Position numbers and translations under genes: made by a program | Notes under the pieces: model-generated | The model's database searches: none | Told to the model about the DNA's origin: nothing | Seen by the model: only the letters and a program-made list of their open reading frames with translations | Shown here: one piece after another, positions 25,954 to 35,320 of the stretch | Layout: every line of letters begins with the position of its first letter | Position numbering within the stretch: the first letter of the stretch is position 1 | Assembly (NCBI RefSeq): GCF_000981225.1 | Contig: NZ_LAJC01000001.1 | Location: 62,001 to 126,000, forward strand | Reading direction: 5' to 3' | Origin: Allosalinactinospora lopnorensis | Lineage (GTDB): Bacteria; Actinomycetota; Actinomycetes; Streptosporangiales; Streptosporangiaceae | Length of the DNA: 64,000 nucleotides

Positions 25954-26415
25954 TCAGGCCTCGCCCTCGGACTTCTCCCCAGCCTGAGCGGGCTGCTTCT
26001 CGGCCTTCTCGGACTTCTTGCCGGACTTGCCCTTGTTCTCGGCCTTGCCGCTCTCCTCCTGGCCGGGCAGGACGAGCTCCTTCAGGACGGCCTGGAACGT
26101 GGCCTCCTCGGCTTCCTTGTCCTTGGGCTCGGCCACCTTCAGCGGCTTCGGAGCCGGCAGGCCCTTGAACTTCTGCCAGTCGCCGCTCTTCCGCAGCAGA
26201 GCCTTCACAGGGTCGGTGGGCTGCGCCCCCACGGACAGCCAGTACTGCGCCCGCTCGGAGTCCACCTCGATCAGGCTCGGCTCTTCCTTCGGGTGGTACT
26301 TGCCGATCTCCTCGATGACCTTGCCATCGCGCTTCTTCTGAGCGGCGGCGACAACGATGCGGAACTGCGGCGCACGGATCTTCCCCATACGCTTGAGCTT
26401 GATCTTGACAGCCAC
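25954..26415 (-). CDS. rpsP: 30S ribosomal protein S16
   Basis: 153-aa S16. The first ~85 residues ([25 protein letters not shown]...) are the standard fold; a Lys/Glu-rich tail ([12 protein letters not shown]) extends it, as in other actinomycetes. GTG at 26415 opens the conserved N-terminus with GAGAAG upstream; the frame runs further upstream but without homology. Confidence 0.95.
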   Translation of the reverse strand: MAVKIKLKRMGKIRAPQFRIVVAAAQKKRDGKVIEEIGKYHPKEEPSLIEVDSERAQYWLSVGAQPTDPVKALLRKSGDWQKFKGLPAPKPLKVAEPKDKEAEEATFQAVLKELVLPGQEESGKAENKGKSGKKSEKAEKQPAQAGEKSEGEA

Positions 26416-26755
26416 TGGTGTGGTCTTCTCCCGATTACGGTGTGGATGCCCAGTTCCGCGCCGCGTGGGGATGCGGAGCGTCACCGAGCGGAGGACGTGG
26501 GTGCCCGGGCAAGTAGAGGGCCGGCCCGAGACACCGTTAGTCGACATCTCATTGTGCCAGATTCACGGGTACGAATTGCGCGGCCGACCGGATACCGGCG
26601 GGTCCCCCGAGCCGGACCGGGCGCGCCCCGCCTCCGCTGTGGGGAAACGGGAGCGGACGCGATCCGCACAGACCGCCGGTGAGTATCAGGCCACACCACG
26701 ATCATAGGTGATCGCGTGGACAGAGGCCCCGATCCGGCTCCCCGGAACGCGGGGA
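26416..26755. other. Intergenic region between ffh and rpsP
   Basis: 340 bp without a convincing gene. A small hairpin (CCCCG-gaacg-CGGGG, 26740-26754) follows the ffh stop directly. The rest presumably holds the rpsP promoter; I see no clear -35/-10 pair. Confidence 0.4.
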
Positions 26756-28348
26756 TCACTGCTTGGGCAGCTTGAAATCCGAAAGGTCGGGCATCTTACC
26801 GCCTCCCAGTCCGGGAGGAAGCTGCGGTGCGCCGGCACCCCCGCCGAGGCCCGGAGGCAGTTGCGAGGACTGGTCGCCGCCCTCCTCCTGGCGGCGCTGG
26901 CGCTCGGCCGCCTTCTCGGCCTCCTGCTGCTTGGCCTTGAGCGGGTTGCCGCTGCGCTGCTTGCCCTTCTTGGCCTTCTTGGCCTGGGCCTTGGCCTTCT
27001 TCTTGCCACCACTCTGCCCCGGCATACCCGGCATTCCGGGCATACCCCCGTTCTTCATCTGGCGCATCATCTTCTGCGCCTCGAAGAACCGGGTGACGAG
27101 GCCATTGACGTCACTGACCTGGGTGCCCGAACCGTTGGCGATGCGCAGCCGACGCGACCCGTTGATGATCTTCGGATTGTCCCGCTCGGCAGGCGTCATC
27201 GACTGGATGATGGCCGCGATCCGGTCCAGATCCTTGTCGTCGACGTTGCCGATCTGCTCCTTCATCTGGCCCATGCCGGGCATCATGCCGAGCAGGTTGC
27301 TGATCGGTCCGAGCCTGCGGACCATCGACATCTGCTGCAGGAAGTCGTCGAGGGTGAAGTCCTCTTCAGAGGCCAGCGTGCTGGCCATCTTCTCGACCTC
27401 GGACTCCTCGAACGTCTTCTGGGCATGCTCGATGAGGGTGAGCATGTCGCCCATGTCCAGGATGCGCGAGGCCATCCGGTCCGGGTGGAAGAGGTCGAAG
27501 TCCTCCAGCTTCTCACCGGTGGAGGCGAACATGATCGGCCGGCCCGTGATGTGCCGGATGGACAGCGCCGCACCGCCCCGGGCGTCGCCATCGAGCTTGG
27601 TGAGCGCGACGGCGTCGTAACCGACACCGTCCAGGAACGCCTGGGCCGTGTTGACCGCGTCCTGCCCGATCATCGCGTCGACGACGAAGAGGATCTCGTC
27701 GGGCCGCACCGCGTCGCGGATGTCGGCCGCCTGCTGCATCATCTCGCTGTCGACGCCCAGGCGGCCCGCAGTGTCGACGATGACGACATTGTGGTTGTTG
27801 CGCTGGGCGTAGTCGATGGACTCCCGCGCCACCTCGACCGGATCACCGACGCCGTTTCCGGGCTGCGGCGCGAAAACCGGAACGTTCGCCCGCTCACCTA
27901 CCACCTGCAGCTGAGTGACCGCGTTGGGGCGCTGCAGGTCGGCCGCGACCAGCAGCGGAGTGTTGCGCTCGTCCGCCAGCCACAGGCCGAGCTTGCCGGC
28001 GAGCGTGGTCTTACCGGTGCCCTGGAGCCCCGCGAGCATGATGACCGTGGGCGGGTTCTTGGCGAACCGGATCTCGCGGGTCTCGCCCCCGAGGATCCGG
28101 ATGAGTTCCTCGTTGACGATCTTGATGACCTGTTGCGCCGGATTCAGCGCCCTGGAAACCTCTTCGCCCCGGGCCCGCTCCTTGATCTGGGCGATGAAGT
28201 CGCGGACGACGGGAAGCGCGACGTCGGCCTCGAGCAGCGCGAGACGGATCTCGCGCGCGGTCGAGTTGATGTCCTCCTCGGACAGCCGTCCCTTGCCGCG
28301 CAGCGAGGTGAAGACCGATGTCAGCCGGTCGGAAAGCGTCTCGAACAC
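26756..28348 (-). CDS. ffh: Signal recognition particle protein Ffh
   Basis: 530-aa SRP54 GTPase that targets nascent membrane proteins to FtsY. The N domain starts FETLSDRLTSVFTSLRGKGRL; the G domain has GLQGTGKTT, DTAGRLGVD and TKLDGDARGG; the Met-rich M domain binds 4.5S RNA, and the last ~80 residues are a Lys/Gly-rich tail. GTG at 28348 matches family starts; TTG at 28360, which abuts AAGGA, is an alternative. Confidence 0.96.
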   Translation of the reverse strand: MFETLSDRLTSVFTSLRGKGRLSEEDINSTAREIRLALLEADVALPVVRDFIAQIKERARGEEVSRALNPAQQVIKIVNEELIRILGGETREIRFAKNPPTVIMLAGLQGTGKTTLAGKLGLWLADERNTPLLVAADLQRPNAVTQLQVVGERANVPVFAPQPGNGVGDPVEVARESIDYAQRNNHNVVIVDTAGRLGVDSEMMQQAADIRDAVRPDEILFVVDAMIGQDAVNTAQAFLDGVGYDAVALTKLDGDARGGAALSIRHITGRPIMFASTGEKLEDFDLFHPDRMASRILDMGDMLTLIEHAQKTFEESEVEKMASTLASEEDFTLDDFLQQMSMVRRLGPISNLLGMMPGMGQMKEQIGNVDDKDLDRIAAIIQSMTPAERDNPKIINGSRRLRIANGSGTQVSDVNGLVTRFFEAQKMMRQMKNGGMPGMPGMPGQSGGKKKAKAQAKKAKKGKQRSGNPLKAKQQEAEKAAERQRRQEEGGDQSSQLPPGLGGGAGAPQLPPGLGGGKMPDLSDFKLPKQ

Positions 28349-28472
28349 GAGTGTGGTCAATCCTTCGTCTCGGGTTGACTTCCTAGCTACCTGCCGAATC
28401 CCGGTTATGCGCCTCCGGCGGACGCCGCGGAAATCCGCGCGTCAACCTCAGTCCGCGCATCAGCCTCGCAGG

Positions 28473-29684
28473 TCATTCCGAGTCGCCCTCCTCGTCCGGG
28501 CTCTCCTCGGCACTTTCGTCCTCGCCCAGGGTCGTCTGGCGCTCCGTCTGGAGCGTCTCGACCAGTTCGTCCCTGGCATTGCCGGTGATCCCGCGTGTCG
28601 AAAGCAGGCCTTCGCCGCCGATCTCGTACTCCTGCGGGGTGGAGCTGGGGGCCAGCTCGTAGTCGACGCTGCAGGAGAGGGTGACGGTTCCACCGGCCTC
28701 CAGCTTGGCGGTGTCGTCGCACTCCTGCTCGCCCAGTTCGTCGTTCTCGAACGAAGCGTCCATCCGGACCTGCACGGTGCCCGACCCCTCGTCGACGGAA
28801 TCGTCTCGCACCGTGCCCTCGACGGTGCACTGGCCGCCGGTCTCGCACTGCATGTCGAGCTGGCCGTCCCAGGCGACCTCCAACCGGGCGTCCCGCGCGC
28901 CACCCAGGTCGTCCTCGGCCCAGGCGATGAGGTCGTCGTAGGCCTGCTCCACGTCGGCGGTCTCGGGTTCGGAGATGTTCAGCCGTGTCCGGGGACCGCT
29001 CTCGGCGTCCTTGGGAACCAGCTCCTCGATCTCGATGCGGAGCAGTCGGTGCGGTTCCTCTTCGGTGACCCACACGCGGTTGTCCGTACCGGCGAGGTCG
29101 ATCCGGTAGGCGGCGGTGCCGTCGAGGTTCTCCGGCGTCGCCTCGCCGCCGGCGGGCGCAAGCTCCCGCAGGGCTTCGGAGAGCCGCTCCGGTGCCAGCA
29201 CCGCGGCGGGGTTGACGCCCATCTGCGTTCCGTCGACGCGGACCCAGTTCTCCCCGTACTGGTCGCTGTCGGGGTTGAAGACTCCCTGGTTCAGCCAGTA
29301 CTCGTCCGGCGCCTGGACGAACATCTTGCTGTCGCCCATCCTCACCTGGGCCTCGCTCTCGCCTTCCTGGACGGAGCCGGTGGTCGCGCCGGAGTCGGTC
29401 ACCGTGAACGACGCCTCCTTGACCTCCCCGCCGTCGGAGTTGCCGATCTGGCCCTGCGCGAGAATGGCGGGGGCGGCGGCAAGGGAGTCGAGCGCCTCCT
29501 CCAGCAATGGGGCCGCGTCGACGGGGTCGGAAGACTCCTCGGCCTCCGCTCCTCCACCGCCGCCGGGGCGCCAGTCACTCAGGTCGATGGAGCATCCCGC
29601 TGTGCCGACCGCGAGCACGGCCGCCACCGCCGCGAACCTGAAAGGCCCGCTTGATCGGCGTTCACTAGGAATAACCGGCGCCAT
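28473..29684 (-). CDS. Secreted lipoprotein, LppX/LprG-like
   Basis: 403-aa lipoprotein. Signal peptide with a lipobox ending VGTAGC (about residue 23). The mature part has paired blocks (VSFTVTDSGATTGSV..., MFVQAPDEYWLNQGVF, MDASFENDEL) like the beta-sheet cup of LppX_LprAFG carriers. It ends in an acidic tail. The ATG at 29684 has AGGAGGCATA upstream. It occupies the place between amtB and ffh where Streptomyces keeps glnK-glnD. Lipid or glycolipid binding is a guess from fold resemblance. Confidence 0.65.
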   Translation of the reverse strand: MAPVIPSERRSSGPFRFAAVAAVLAVGTAGCSIDLSDWRPGGGGGAEAEESSDPVDAAPLLEEALDSLAAAPAILAQGQIGNSDGGEVKEASFTVTDSGATTGSVQEGESEAQVRMGDSKMFVQAPDEYWLNQGVFNPDSDQYGENWVRVDGTQMGVNPAAVLAPERLSEALRELAPAGGEATPENLDGTAAYRIDLAGTDNRVWVTEEEPHRLLRIEIEELVPKDAESGPRTRLNISEPETADVEQAYDDLIAWAEDDLGGARDARLEVAWDGQLDMQCETGGQCTVEGTVRDDSVDEGSGTVQVRMDASFENDELGEQECDDTAKLEAGGTVTLSCSVDYELAPSSTPQEYEIGGEGLLSTRGITGNARDELVETLQTERQTTLGEDESAEESPDEEGDSE

Positions 29685-29998
29685 TATGCCTCCTGGCCCT
29701 GCCATGGGTACATGCGGGGGAACGAGCATGTCGTCTGTAGTCGGGAATTGGACGCGCGGGAACGCAACACGGCTCCGGGCGTTTGTCCGGGGGCCGCCCG
29801 GCGTCTCGGAGTTCGTTCCGGAACGAAGAGCGCGGATCCCTCGTCAGCCAATAAGCGTATCGAACGCCTTCCCCGCACCGGGCGGGCGAACAGGCGCGGG
29901 CGTCCCCTGCCATGCGACGGACGCGCCACACACGATCGGGGACCACGACGGACACCGTCACGCAGTGGGGTAGCTCACGGCGCGCGCCGTACGGAAAA
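29685..29998. other. Upstream region of the lipoprotein gene
   Basis: About 310 bp with no gene I can support; the open frames on both strands have shadow-type composition. It should contain the lipoprotein promoter, not identified. Confidence 0.35.
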
Positions 29999-30036
29999 AG
30001 CCGGACCGGCGAGGGGTCTCCCACACCGGTCCGGCT
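29999..30036 (-). terminator. Rho-independent terminator after amtB
   Basis: Perfect 11-bp stem (AGCCGGACCGG and complement) followed on the minus strand by CTTTTTCCG. It lies 62 bp past the amtB stop, so amtB is monocistronic. Confidence 0.85.
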
Positions 30037-30098
30037 CCGCCTCGCGGCGTATTGGTACGGTCACCGCCCTCTACGCTGAGGACGCCTGCTGATCGGAC

Positions 30099-31403
30099 CT
30101 ACCGCGAGGCCACCTCCTCGCCCGGAGGCGTCGGCGAGGAGAGCTCCGGTCCTTCCAGATCGTCGAGTTCGTCGAAGGCGTAGGCGGTCTCGGAGTGCAG
30201 TTCGCTGTCCAGCCCGTTGGTCTCGACGTGCTCCGGAATCCGGAAGCCCATGACCAGGTCGATGAGCTTGCCGATGATGTAGGTGACGACGAGAGAGTAG
30301 AGCAGCACGCCGATCACCGCGATGAGCTGCACCAGCAGCAGGGAGACCGAGCCGCCGTAGAACAGGCCGTTCGTGCCGCCGGCGATCTCGGCCGCGAGGA
30401 AACCGATCATCAGCGAACCGACGATGCCGCCGACCATGTGGATGCCCACGACGTCCAGGGCGTCGTCGTACTTGAACTTGAACTTCCAGCTGATCGCGTA
30501 GGCGCAGACGGCGCCCGAGGCGAAGCCCACCCCGATGGCACCCAACGGGGTCACGTCCGCGGCGGCCGGAGTGATGGCCACAAGACCGGCGATGGCACCG
30601 GAGGCGAAGCCCAGAGCCGTCACGCTGCCGTAGCGGAGGCGCTCGACGAGCATCCACGCACCCGTGGCCGCGGCCGTGGCCACCTGGGTGTTCACCAGCG
30701 CCAGAGCGGCGCTCTCGTCAGCGGCGTAGGCGGAACCCGCGTTGAAGCCGAACCAGCCGAACCACAGCAGGGCGGCGCCGAGGAGCACGAACGGCAGATT
30801 GTGCGGACGCATCGACTCCGCGCCGAAGCCCTTGCGGCGCCCCAGGACGAAGGTGAGCGCGAGAGCCGCCGCACCCGCGTTGATGTGCACGGCCGTACCG
30901 CCGGCGAAGTCGATGACCTCGGCACCGCCGATGGTCAGCTCTCCGACCCAGCCGCCGCCCCAGACCCAGTGGGCCACGGGGAAGTAGACGAGCAGCGCCC
31001 ACAGCGGAACGAATATCACCCAGGCGCCGAACTTGGCGCGGTCGGCGATGGCGCCGCTGATCAGGGCCACAGTGATGACGGCGAACATCATCTGGAACCC
31101 GGCGTCGACGAGTTCGGGGTACCCGCCCTCGGCGACCTCGCCGATGAGGCTGCTCAAGCCGACGTACTCGAATCCGCCCACGAACGGGGTGAGCGGCCCG
31201 GAACCACCGCCGTAGGCCAGTGAGTGCCCGACAAGTACCCAGAGGACGCTGACGATCGCGATGCTCGCGAAACTCATCAGCATCATGTTCAGCACGCTCT
31301 TGGCCCGGGACATGCCTCCGTACAGGAAGGCCACACCCGGTGTCATCAGCATCACCAGAGCGGCGCTGATCAGCAACCACGCGGTAGTACCGCTGTCGAT
31401 CAT
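30099..31403 (-). CDS. amtB: Ammonium transporter
   Basis: 434-aa integral membrane channel of the Amt/Rh family with about 11 TM helices. Landmarks include the ammonium-gate region AHWVWGGGW, FAGGTAVHINAGAAAL and the pore-lining histidine region DVVGIHMVGGIVG. The C-terminal cytoplasmic tail (FDELDDLEGPELSS) is where GlnK normally docks. GGAGGCGAA precedes the ATG at 31403. No glnK or glnD follows; a terminator does, so PII control would have to act from another locus. Confidence 0.95.
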   Translation of the reverse strand: MIDSGTTAWLLISAALVMLMTPGVAFLYGGMSRAKSVLNMMLMSFASIAIVSVLWVLVGHSLAYGGGSGPLTPFVGGFEYVGLSSLIGEVAEGGYPELVDAGFQMMFAVITVALISGAIADRAKFGAWVIFVPLWALLVYFPVAHWVWGGGWVGELTIGGAEVIDFAGGTAVHINAGAAALALTFVLGRRKGFGAESMRPHNLPFVLLGAALLWFGWFGFNAGSAYAADESAALALVNTQVATAAATGAWMLVERLRYGSVTALGFASGAIAGLVAITPAAADVTPLGAIGVGFASGAVCAYAISWKFKFKYDDALDVVGIHMVGGIVGSLMIGFLAAEIAGGTNGLFYGGSVSLLLVQLIAVIGVLLYSLVVTYIIGKLIDLVMGFRIPEHVETNGLDSELHSETAYAFDELDDLEGPELSSPTPPGEEVASR

Positions 31404-31761
31404 TTCGCCTCCACGAGATATGGATGGGGGATTCGTATTCAGCCGAGAAGAAATGGTCAGCGAGCACGTCGTCGGGCTCGGCGAAGATCACCAGCAGTCA
31501 CCTTCGACCCGCGGTGTTTCTCGGGAGGGCCGTACGCGTTGCGCCGCCGTAAAGACATGGCGCCACGTGTTAAGTCCGGGTAAAGCACCGCCCCAGGAGG
31601 AGTCGTAGACCTGCACGGACACCCGAAGTGGACATCCGCAGGCACAGGACCGCCGCGGCCGGACGCCTCCGTCCGTTAAGAACCCGCTAAGGCGGGTCTG
31701 AGCGCCCTTCCGGTAGGGCATATTCGGACGTGTACAGGATGTTCAGTCGATAATGAACTTT
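31404..31761. other. Divergent promoter region amtB / gbsR-like gene
   Basis: 358 bp. The gbsR-side promoter is at 31741-31758 (separate entry). GTAAAG occurs at 31547 and 31579 near the amtB side, but I do not see a convincing GlnR box (GTnAC-n6-GAAAC). No gene is supported. Confidence 0.4.
31741..31758 (+). promoter_or_regulatory. Operator over the -10 of the GbsR-like gene
   Basis: GTTCA (31741-31745) and TGAAC (31754-31758) form an inverted repeat around GATAAT (31749-31754), a near-consensus -10. The ATG at 31762 begins 7 nt after the -10, with no Shine-Dalgarno, so the mRNA is probably leaderless and autoregulated. Confidence 0.55.
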
Positions 31762-32274
31762 ATGAGCGATGCTGATAGCGCTGGAGAGCCCACGGGATCC
31801 TCCACGGCCGCGGAGCTGGCCTACGTGGAGAAATTCGCCGTGCTCTTGGAGCACATGGGGCTGGTCCGCATGCACGGCCGAGTCCTGGCGCTGCTGCTCG
31901 TCTGCGAACCGCCGGAGCAGAGCGCTCCAGACATCTGTGCCGCCCTGCAGGCCAGCAAAGGGTCGATCAACCCGGCACTGCGCACCCTGACCGCCGCCGC
32001 ACTGGTGGAGAAGGTCGCCAAGCCGGGACATCGGCGGGATTACTACCGCATCAAGAGCGATGCCTGGACCCAGATCATGCGGACCAGGGCATCGAGGTTC
32101 ACCCCGGTCATCGAGGCTGCCGACGAGGGGATCGCCACACTGGCGGACTCCCCGCCGGGCAGGCTGGACCGACTCAGGGAGATGCGGGACTTCTACCGCT
32201 GGTTCGACCAGGAGCTGCCCCAGCTGATCGAACGCTGGGAACAATGGCAGACGCAGAATCGAGCGAACGAATGA
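31762..32274 (+). CDS. GbsR/MarR-family transcriptional regulator
   Basis: 170-aa regulator. The winged-helix (about 20-95) has ELAYVEKFAVLLEHMGLVRMHGRVLALLL, CEPPEQSAPDICAALQASKGSINPALRTL and DYYRIK, typical of GbsR. A C-terminal helical dimerisation part follows. ATG at 31762 is preferred over 31753 because the latter lies inside the operator. Its stop overlaps the ABC ATPase start (ATGA), so it likely controls the exporter in the same operon. Confidence 0.87.
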   Translation: MSDADSAGEPTGSSTAAELAYVEKFAVLLEHMGLVRMHGRVLALLLVCEPPEQSAPDICAALQASKGSINPALRTLTAAALVEKVAKPGHRRDYYRIKSDAWTQIMRTRASRFTPVIEAADEGIATLADSPPGRLDRLREMRDFYRWFDQELPQLIERWEQWQTQNRANE

Positions 32275-33218
32275 CCGTACACCCCCCACGGGTTATCACC
32301 GCTACAGGACTGACCAAGAGCTACGGTCGGCACCGCGCGCTTTCGGGAGTCGACCTGGACGTCCGGCAGGGCGAGATCTTCGGGTTCCTCGGGCCCAACG
32401 GGGCCGGCAAAACCACGACCATCCGGATCATGCTGGACCTGATCCGGCGCGACGAGGGCGAACTGAGCGTCCTGGGACACGACCCGCGCACCGACGGCGT
32501 GCACATCCGCCGCGATATCGGGTACCTGCCCGGGGAACTGGCCATGTCCAGCCGGCGCCCCGCCCGCGAGCTGCTCACCTACCTGGGCAACCTGCGTGGC
32601 GGTGTGAGCCGGGGCCGGATCGACGAACTGGCCCGGCGCCTCGGCCTCGACCTGGCACGGCCCATCCGCGGCCTGTCCAAGGGGAACAAGCAGAAGGTCG
32701 GCCTGGTGCAGGCCTTCATGCATGAGCCCCGGCTGCTGGTCCTGGACGAGCCCACCAGCGGCCTGGACCCGCTGCTGCAGCAGGAGTTCCTGGCCATGGT
32801 GCGCGAGGCCCGCGACGAAGGGCGGACCGTGTTCATGTCCTCGCATGTGCTCAGCGAAGTGCAGGACGTGGCCGACCGCGCCGCCATCATCCGCAGGGGC
32901 CGCATCGTGGCGGTGGAGGACATGGACGCCCTGCGCGAGCGCTCCTCCCGCAAGATCACGCTCCGCTTCACCGAACCGGTCTCCGGGGACCAGTTCGCGG
33001 CCGCGGAGAACGTCCGCGAGGTCGCCGTCGAGGGCGACACGCTGCACTGCGTGGTCGACGGCAGCCCCGACGCGCTGGTGAAGCTGGCCGCCCAGCACAC
33101 GGTGCTCACACTGACCAGCGAAGAGCCCGACCTGGAGGAACTGTTCTTCATTCACTACAACGGTGGCGGCGCCGACGCCGGCGCAGAGGGAGAGGCGGAC
33201 CGCGATGCTGCTGCGTAA
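32271..33218 (+). CDS. ABC transporter ATP-binding protein
   Basis: 315-aa ATPase of the drug/lipid-exporter (DrrA/CcmA) type. Walker A GPNGAGKTT, signature LSKGNKQKVGL, Walker B LLVLDEPTSGLD, and a C-terminal DUF4162-like domain. The ATG at 32271 overlaps the regulator stop; an in-frame ATG at 32244 is possible. It overlaps the permease gene by 14 nt. Substrate unknown. Confidence 0.9.
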   Translation: MTVHPPRVITATGLTKSYGRHRALSGVDLDVRQGEIFGFLGPNGAGKTTTIRIMLDLIRRDEGELSVLGHDPRTDGVHIRRDIGYLPGELAMSSRRPARELLTYLGNLRGGVSRGRIDELARRLGLDLARPIRGLSKGNKQKVGLVQAFMHEPRLLVLDEPTSGLDPLLQQEFLAMVREARDEGRTVFMSSHVLSEVQDVADRAAIIRRGRIVAVEDMDALRERSSRKITLRFTEPVSGDQFAAAENVREVAVEGDTLHCVVDGSPDALVKLAAQHTVLTLTSEEPDLEELFFIHYNGGGADAGAEGEADRDAAA

Positions 33219-34004
33219 CGTCTTCGGCAAGTACCTGCACGACAACCTCCGCGCGCTCGTCGGCTGGGTGGTCGCCGTCGCCGCCGTCACCCTGCTGTAC
33301 AGCGGGTTCTGGCCGTCGATGGCGGACTCCGCCGAAGCCATGGACGAGTTCATGCAGGCCTACCCCCAGGGGCTCGTCGAGGCCATGGGCTGGCAGGACA
33401 TGACCTCGGCCGAGGGCTATCTGAACTCCACCGTGCTCGCTCTGCTCACGCCGGTCCTGATGATCGTCGCGGCGATCATCATGGCACCCGGGCGGTCGCG
33501 GGGGACGAAGAGGACGGCGGCCTGGAACTGGTCCTCGCCTACCCGGTGAGCCGCACCCGGGTGCTGGTGCAGAGGTTCGCCGGGATGGCCGCGTTCGTCG
33601 CGGCGCTCGGACTGGCCGTGTTCCTCATCCTGCTGGTGTTCGGCCCTCTGCTGGAGATCGAGATCGCCGCCGCGAACCTCTTCGCCGCCGCCGCGATGGT
33701 CACGCTCATCGCGCTGTCCTACGGCTCGCTCGCGCTGGCCGTCGGCGCTCTCACCGGAAGGCGCAGCATCGCCCTGGCGACCGCGGCGCTGTTCGCGGTG
33801 ATCGGCTACATCGGCAACACGTTCGCGATGCAGGTGGAGGAGCTGGAGTGGCTGCGCTTCCTCTCCGCCTTCTACTACGGGCTGGACCCGAACCCGCTCG
33901 TGAACGGGTTCGACGCGGGGTTCACCGCCGTCCTCGTCGCCGTTCCGGCGGCACTGGTGAGCATCGCCGCCGGCACGTTCACCCGGCGTGATGTGTCCGT
34001 GTGA
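33205..34004 (+). CDS. ABC-2 type permease, frame broken by one missing base
   Basis: Membrane partner of the preceding ATPase. The first part (33205 to about 33490) has the N-terminal TM helix ALVGWVVAVAAVTLLYSGFW and SAEGYLNSTVLALLTPVLM. The second part, in another frame, resumes with AVAGDEEDGGLELVLAYPVSR, the usual cytoplasmic coupling motif of this subfamily, then four more TM helices. One G is missing in the run at 33490-33492; restoring it gives 266 aa. Sequence error is likely. Confidence 0.8.
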
Positions 34005-34030
34005 CACCTGAGAGACAGGCGCTCGGCAAT

Positions 34031-34063
34031 ACGGCCTCCCTCCCAGCGCGGGAGGGAGGCCGT
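34031..34063. terminator. Bidirectional terminator between ABC permease and ftsY
   Basis: Perfect 14-bp stem (ACGGCCTCCCTCCC and complement) with a 5-nt loop, followed by TCGTTGT on the plus strand. It lies between convergent genes. Confidence 0.85.
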
Positions 34064-34088
34064 TCGTTGTACAGGGCGCGGCGGAGGC

Positions 34089-35264
34089 TCACCCCTCGCC
34101 GAGGATCGCGTCGACGAACGTTTCGGGTTCGAACGGCGCGAGGTCGTCGGGCCCCTCACCCAGCCCGACCAGCTTCACCGGAACCCCGAGTTCCCGCTGG
34201 ACCTGGACGATGATGCCGCCCTTGGCGGTGCCGTCGAGCTTGGTCAACACGATGCCGGTGATGTTGACGACCTCGGCGAACACTCTCGCCTGCCGCAGGC
34301 CGTTCTGCCCCGTGGTCGCGTCGAGGACCAGCAGGACCTCGTCCACCTGGGATTTCTTCTCGACGACCCGCTTGACCTTGCCGAGCTCGTCCATCAGCCC
34401 GGTCTTGGTGTGCAACCGGCCGGCGGTGTCGATGATGACCGTGTCGGCGCCCTCGTCCGATGCGCGCGTGACCGCGTCGAAGGCGACACTGGCCGGGTCG
34501 GCGCCCTCGTCCTTGCGGATCACGGGCGCACCGACACGGCTGCCCCACGTCTCCAGCTGATCGGCCGCCGCGGCGCGGAACGTGTCGGCCGCGCCGAGCA
34601 CCACGCTGCGCCCGTCGCCGACGAGCACTCGGGCGAGCTTGCCGCAGCTTGTGGTCTTGCCCGTCCCGTTGACCCCGACGACCATGATCACAGCGGGCCG
34701 GGTGCCATGCGGCTCGGTGCGCACCGCGCGGTCGAGCTCGGGGTTGATCTGCGCCAGCAGTTCCTCCCGGAGCAGGCCGCGCACCTCTTCGGGGCTCCGG
34801 GTCCCCAGCACTTTGACCTTGGTGCGCAGGCCGTCCACGATCTGCGAGGCGGAGGTGACGCCGACATCGGAGGTCACGAGGATGTCCTCGATCCCCTCCC
34901 ACGCGTCCTCGTCGAGCCTGTCCGACGCGAGCAGGTTGAGCAGTCCCTGGCCGAAAACGCTCTGCGAGCGTGCCAGCCGGGCACGCAGCCGCACCAGCCG
35001 CCCCGCGGACGGCGGCGGGATCTCGATCTCGACCGGCGCGACGGGCGGTTCTTCGATGGTGGCCGTTCCCGCCGCGGCGGACGGACCGCCGGGTTCCTCC
35101 TTCTCCTCCGGTTCGGCGACGGCCGTACCCGTGGCCGAACCGCCCTCGTCGCCGGCGCGCGGCTCCTTGCCGGAATCGGGTCGCCGCGGCCGGATCAGGA
35201 AGACGCCGCCGAACACCAGGACGGCGACGACGAAGATGGCGACAGCGAAGATGGTGTAGTCCAT
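34089..35264 (-). CDS. ftsY: Signal recognition particle receptor FtsY
   Basis: 391-aa SRP receptor GTPase. An N-terminal TM helix (TIFAVAIFVVAVLVFGGVFLI) and acidic linker precede the NG domain with GVNGTGKTT, DTAGRLHTK and TKLDGTAKGG. It works with Ffh at the membrane. ATG at 35264. In actinomycetes it usually follows smc; here btuF-btuC are inserted between them. Confidence 0.95.
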   Translation of the reverse strand: MDYTIFAVAIFVVAVLVFGGVFLIRPRRPDSGKEPRAGDEGGSATGTAVAEPEEKEEPGGPSAAAGTATIEEPPVAPVEIEIPPPSAGRLVRLRARLARSQSVFGQGLLNLLASDRLDEDAWEGIEDILVTSDVGVTSASQIVDGLRTKVKVLGTRSPEEVRGLLREELLAQINPELDRAVRTEPHGTRPAVIMVVGVNGTGKTTSCGKLARVLVGDGRSVVLGAADTFRAAAADQLETWGSRVGAPVIRKDEGADPASVAFDAVTRASDEGADTVIIDTAGRLHTKTGLMDELGKVKRVVEKKSQVDEVLLVLDATTGQNGLRQARVFAEVVNITGIVLTKLDGTAKGGIIVQVQRELGVPVKLVGLGEGPDDLAPFEPETFVDAILGEG

Positions 35265-35320
35265 AACGTCAACCAGTCTTACAGAAGAAGAGGCACGATC
35301 AGGTCACGCGGCTCACGAGA

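Noticed and set aside
31540-31600. GlnR box upstream of amtB
   Set aside because: GTAAAG repeats exist but the GTnAC-n6-GAAAC spacing and sequence are not met.
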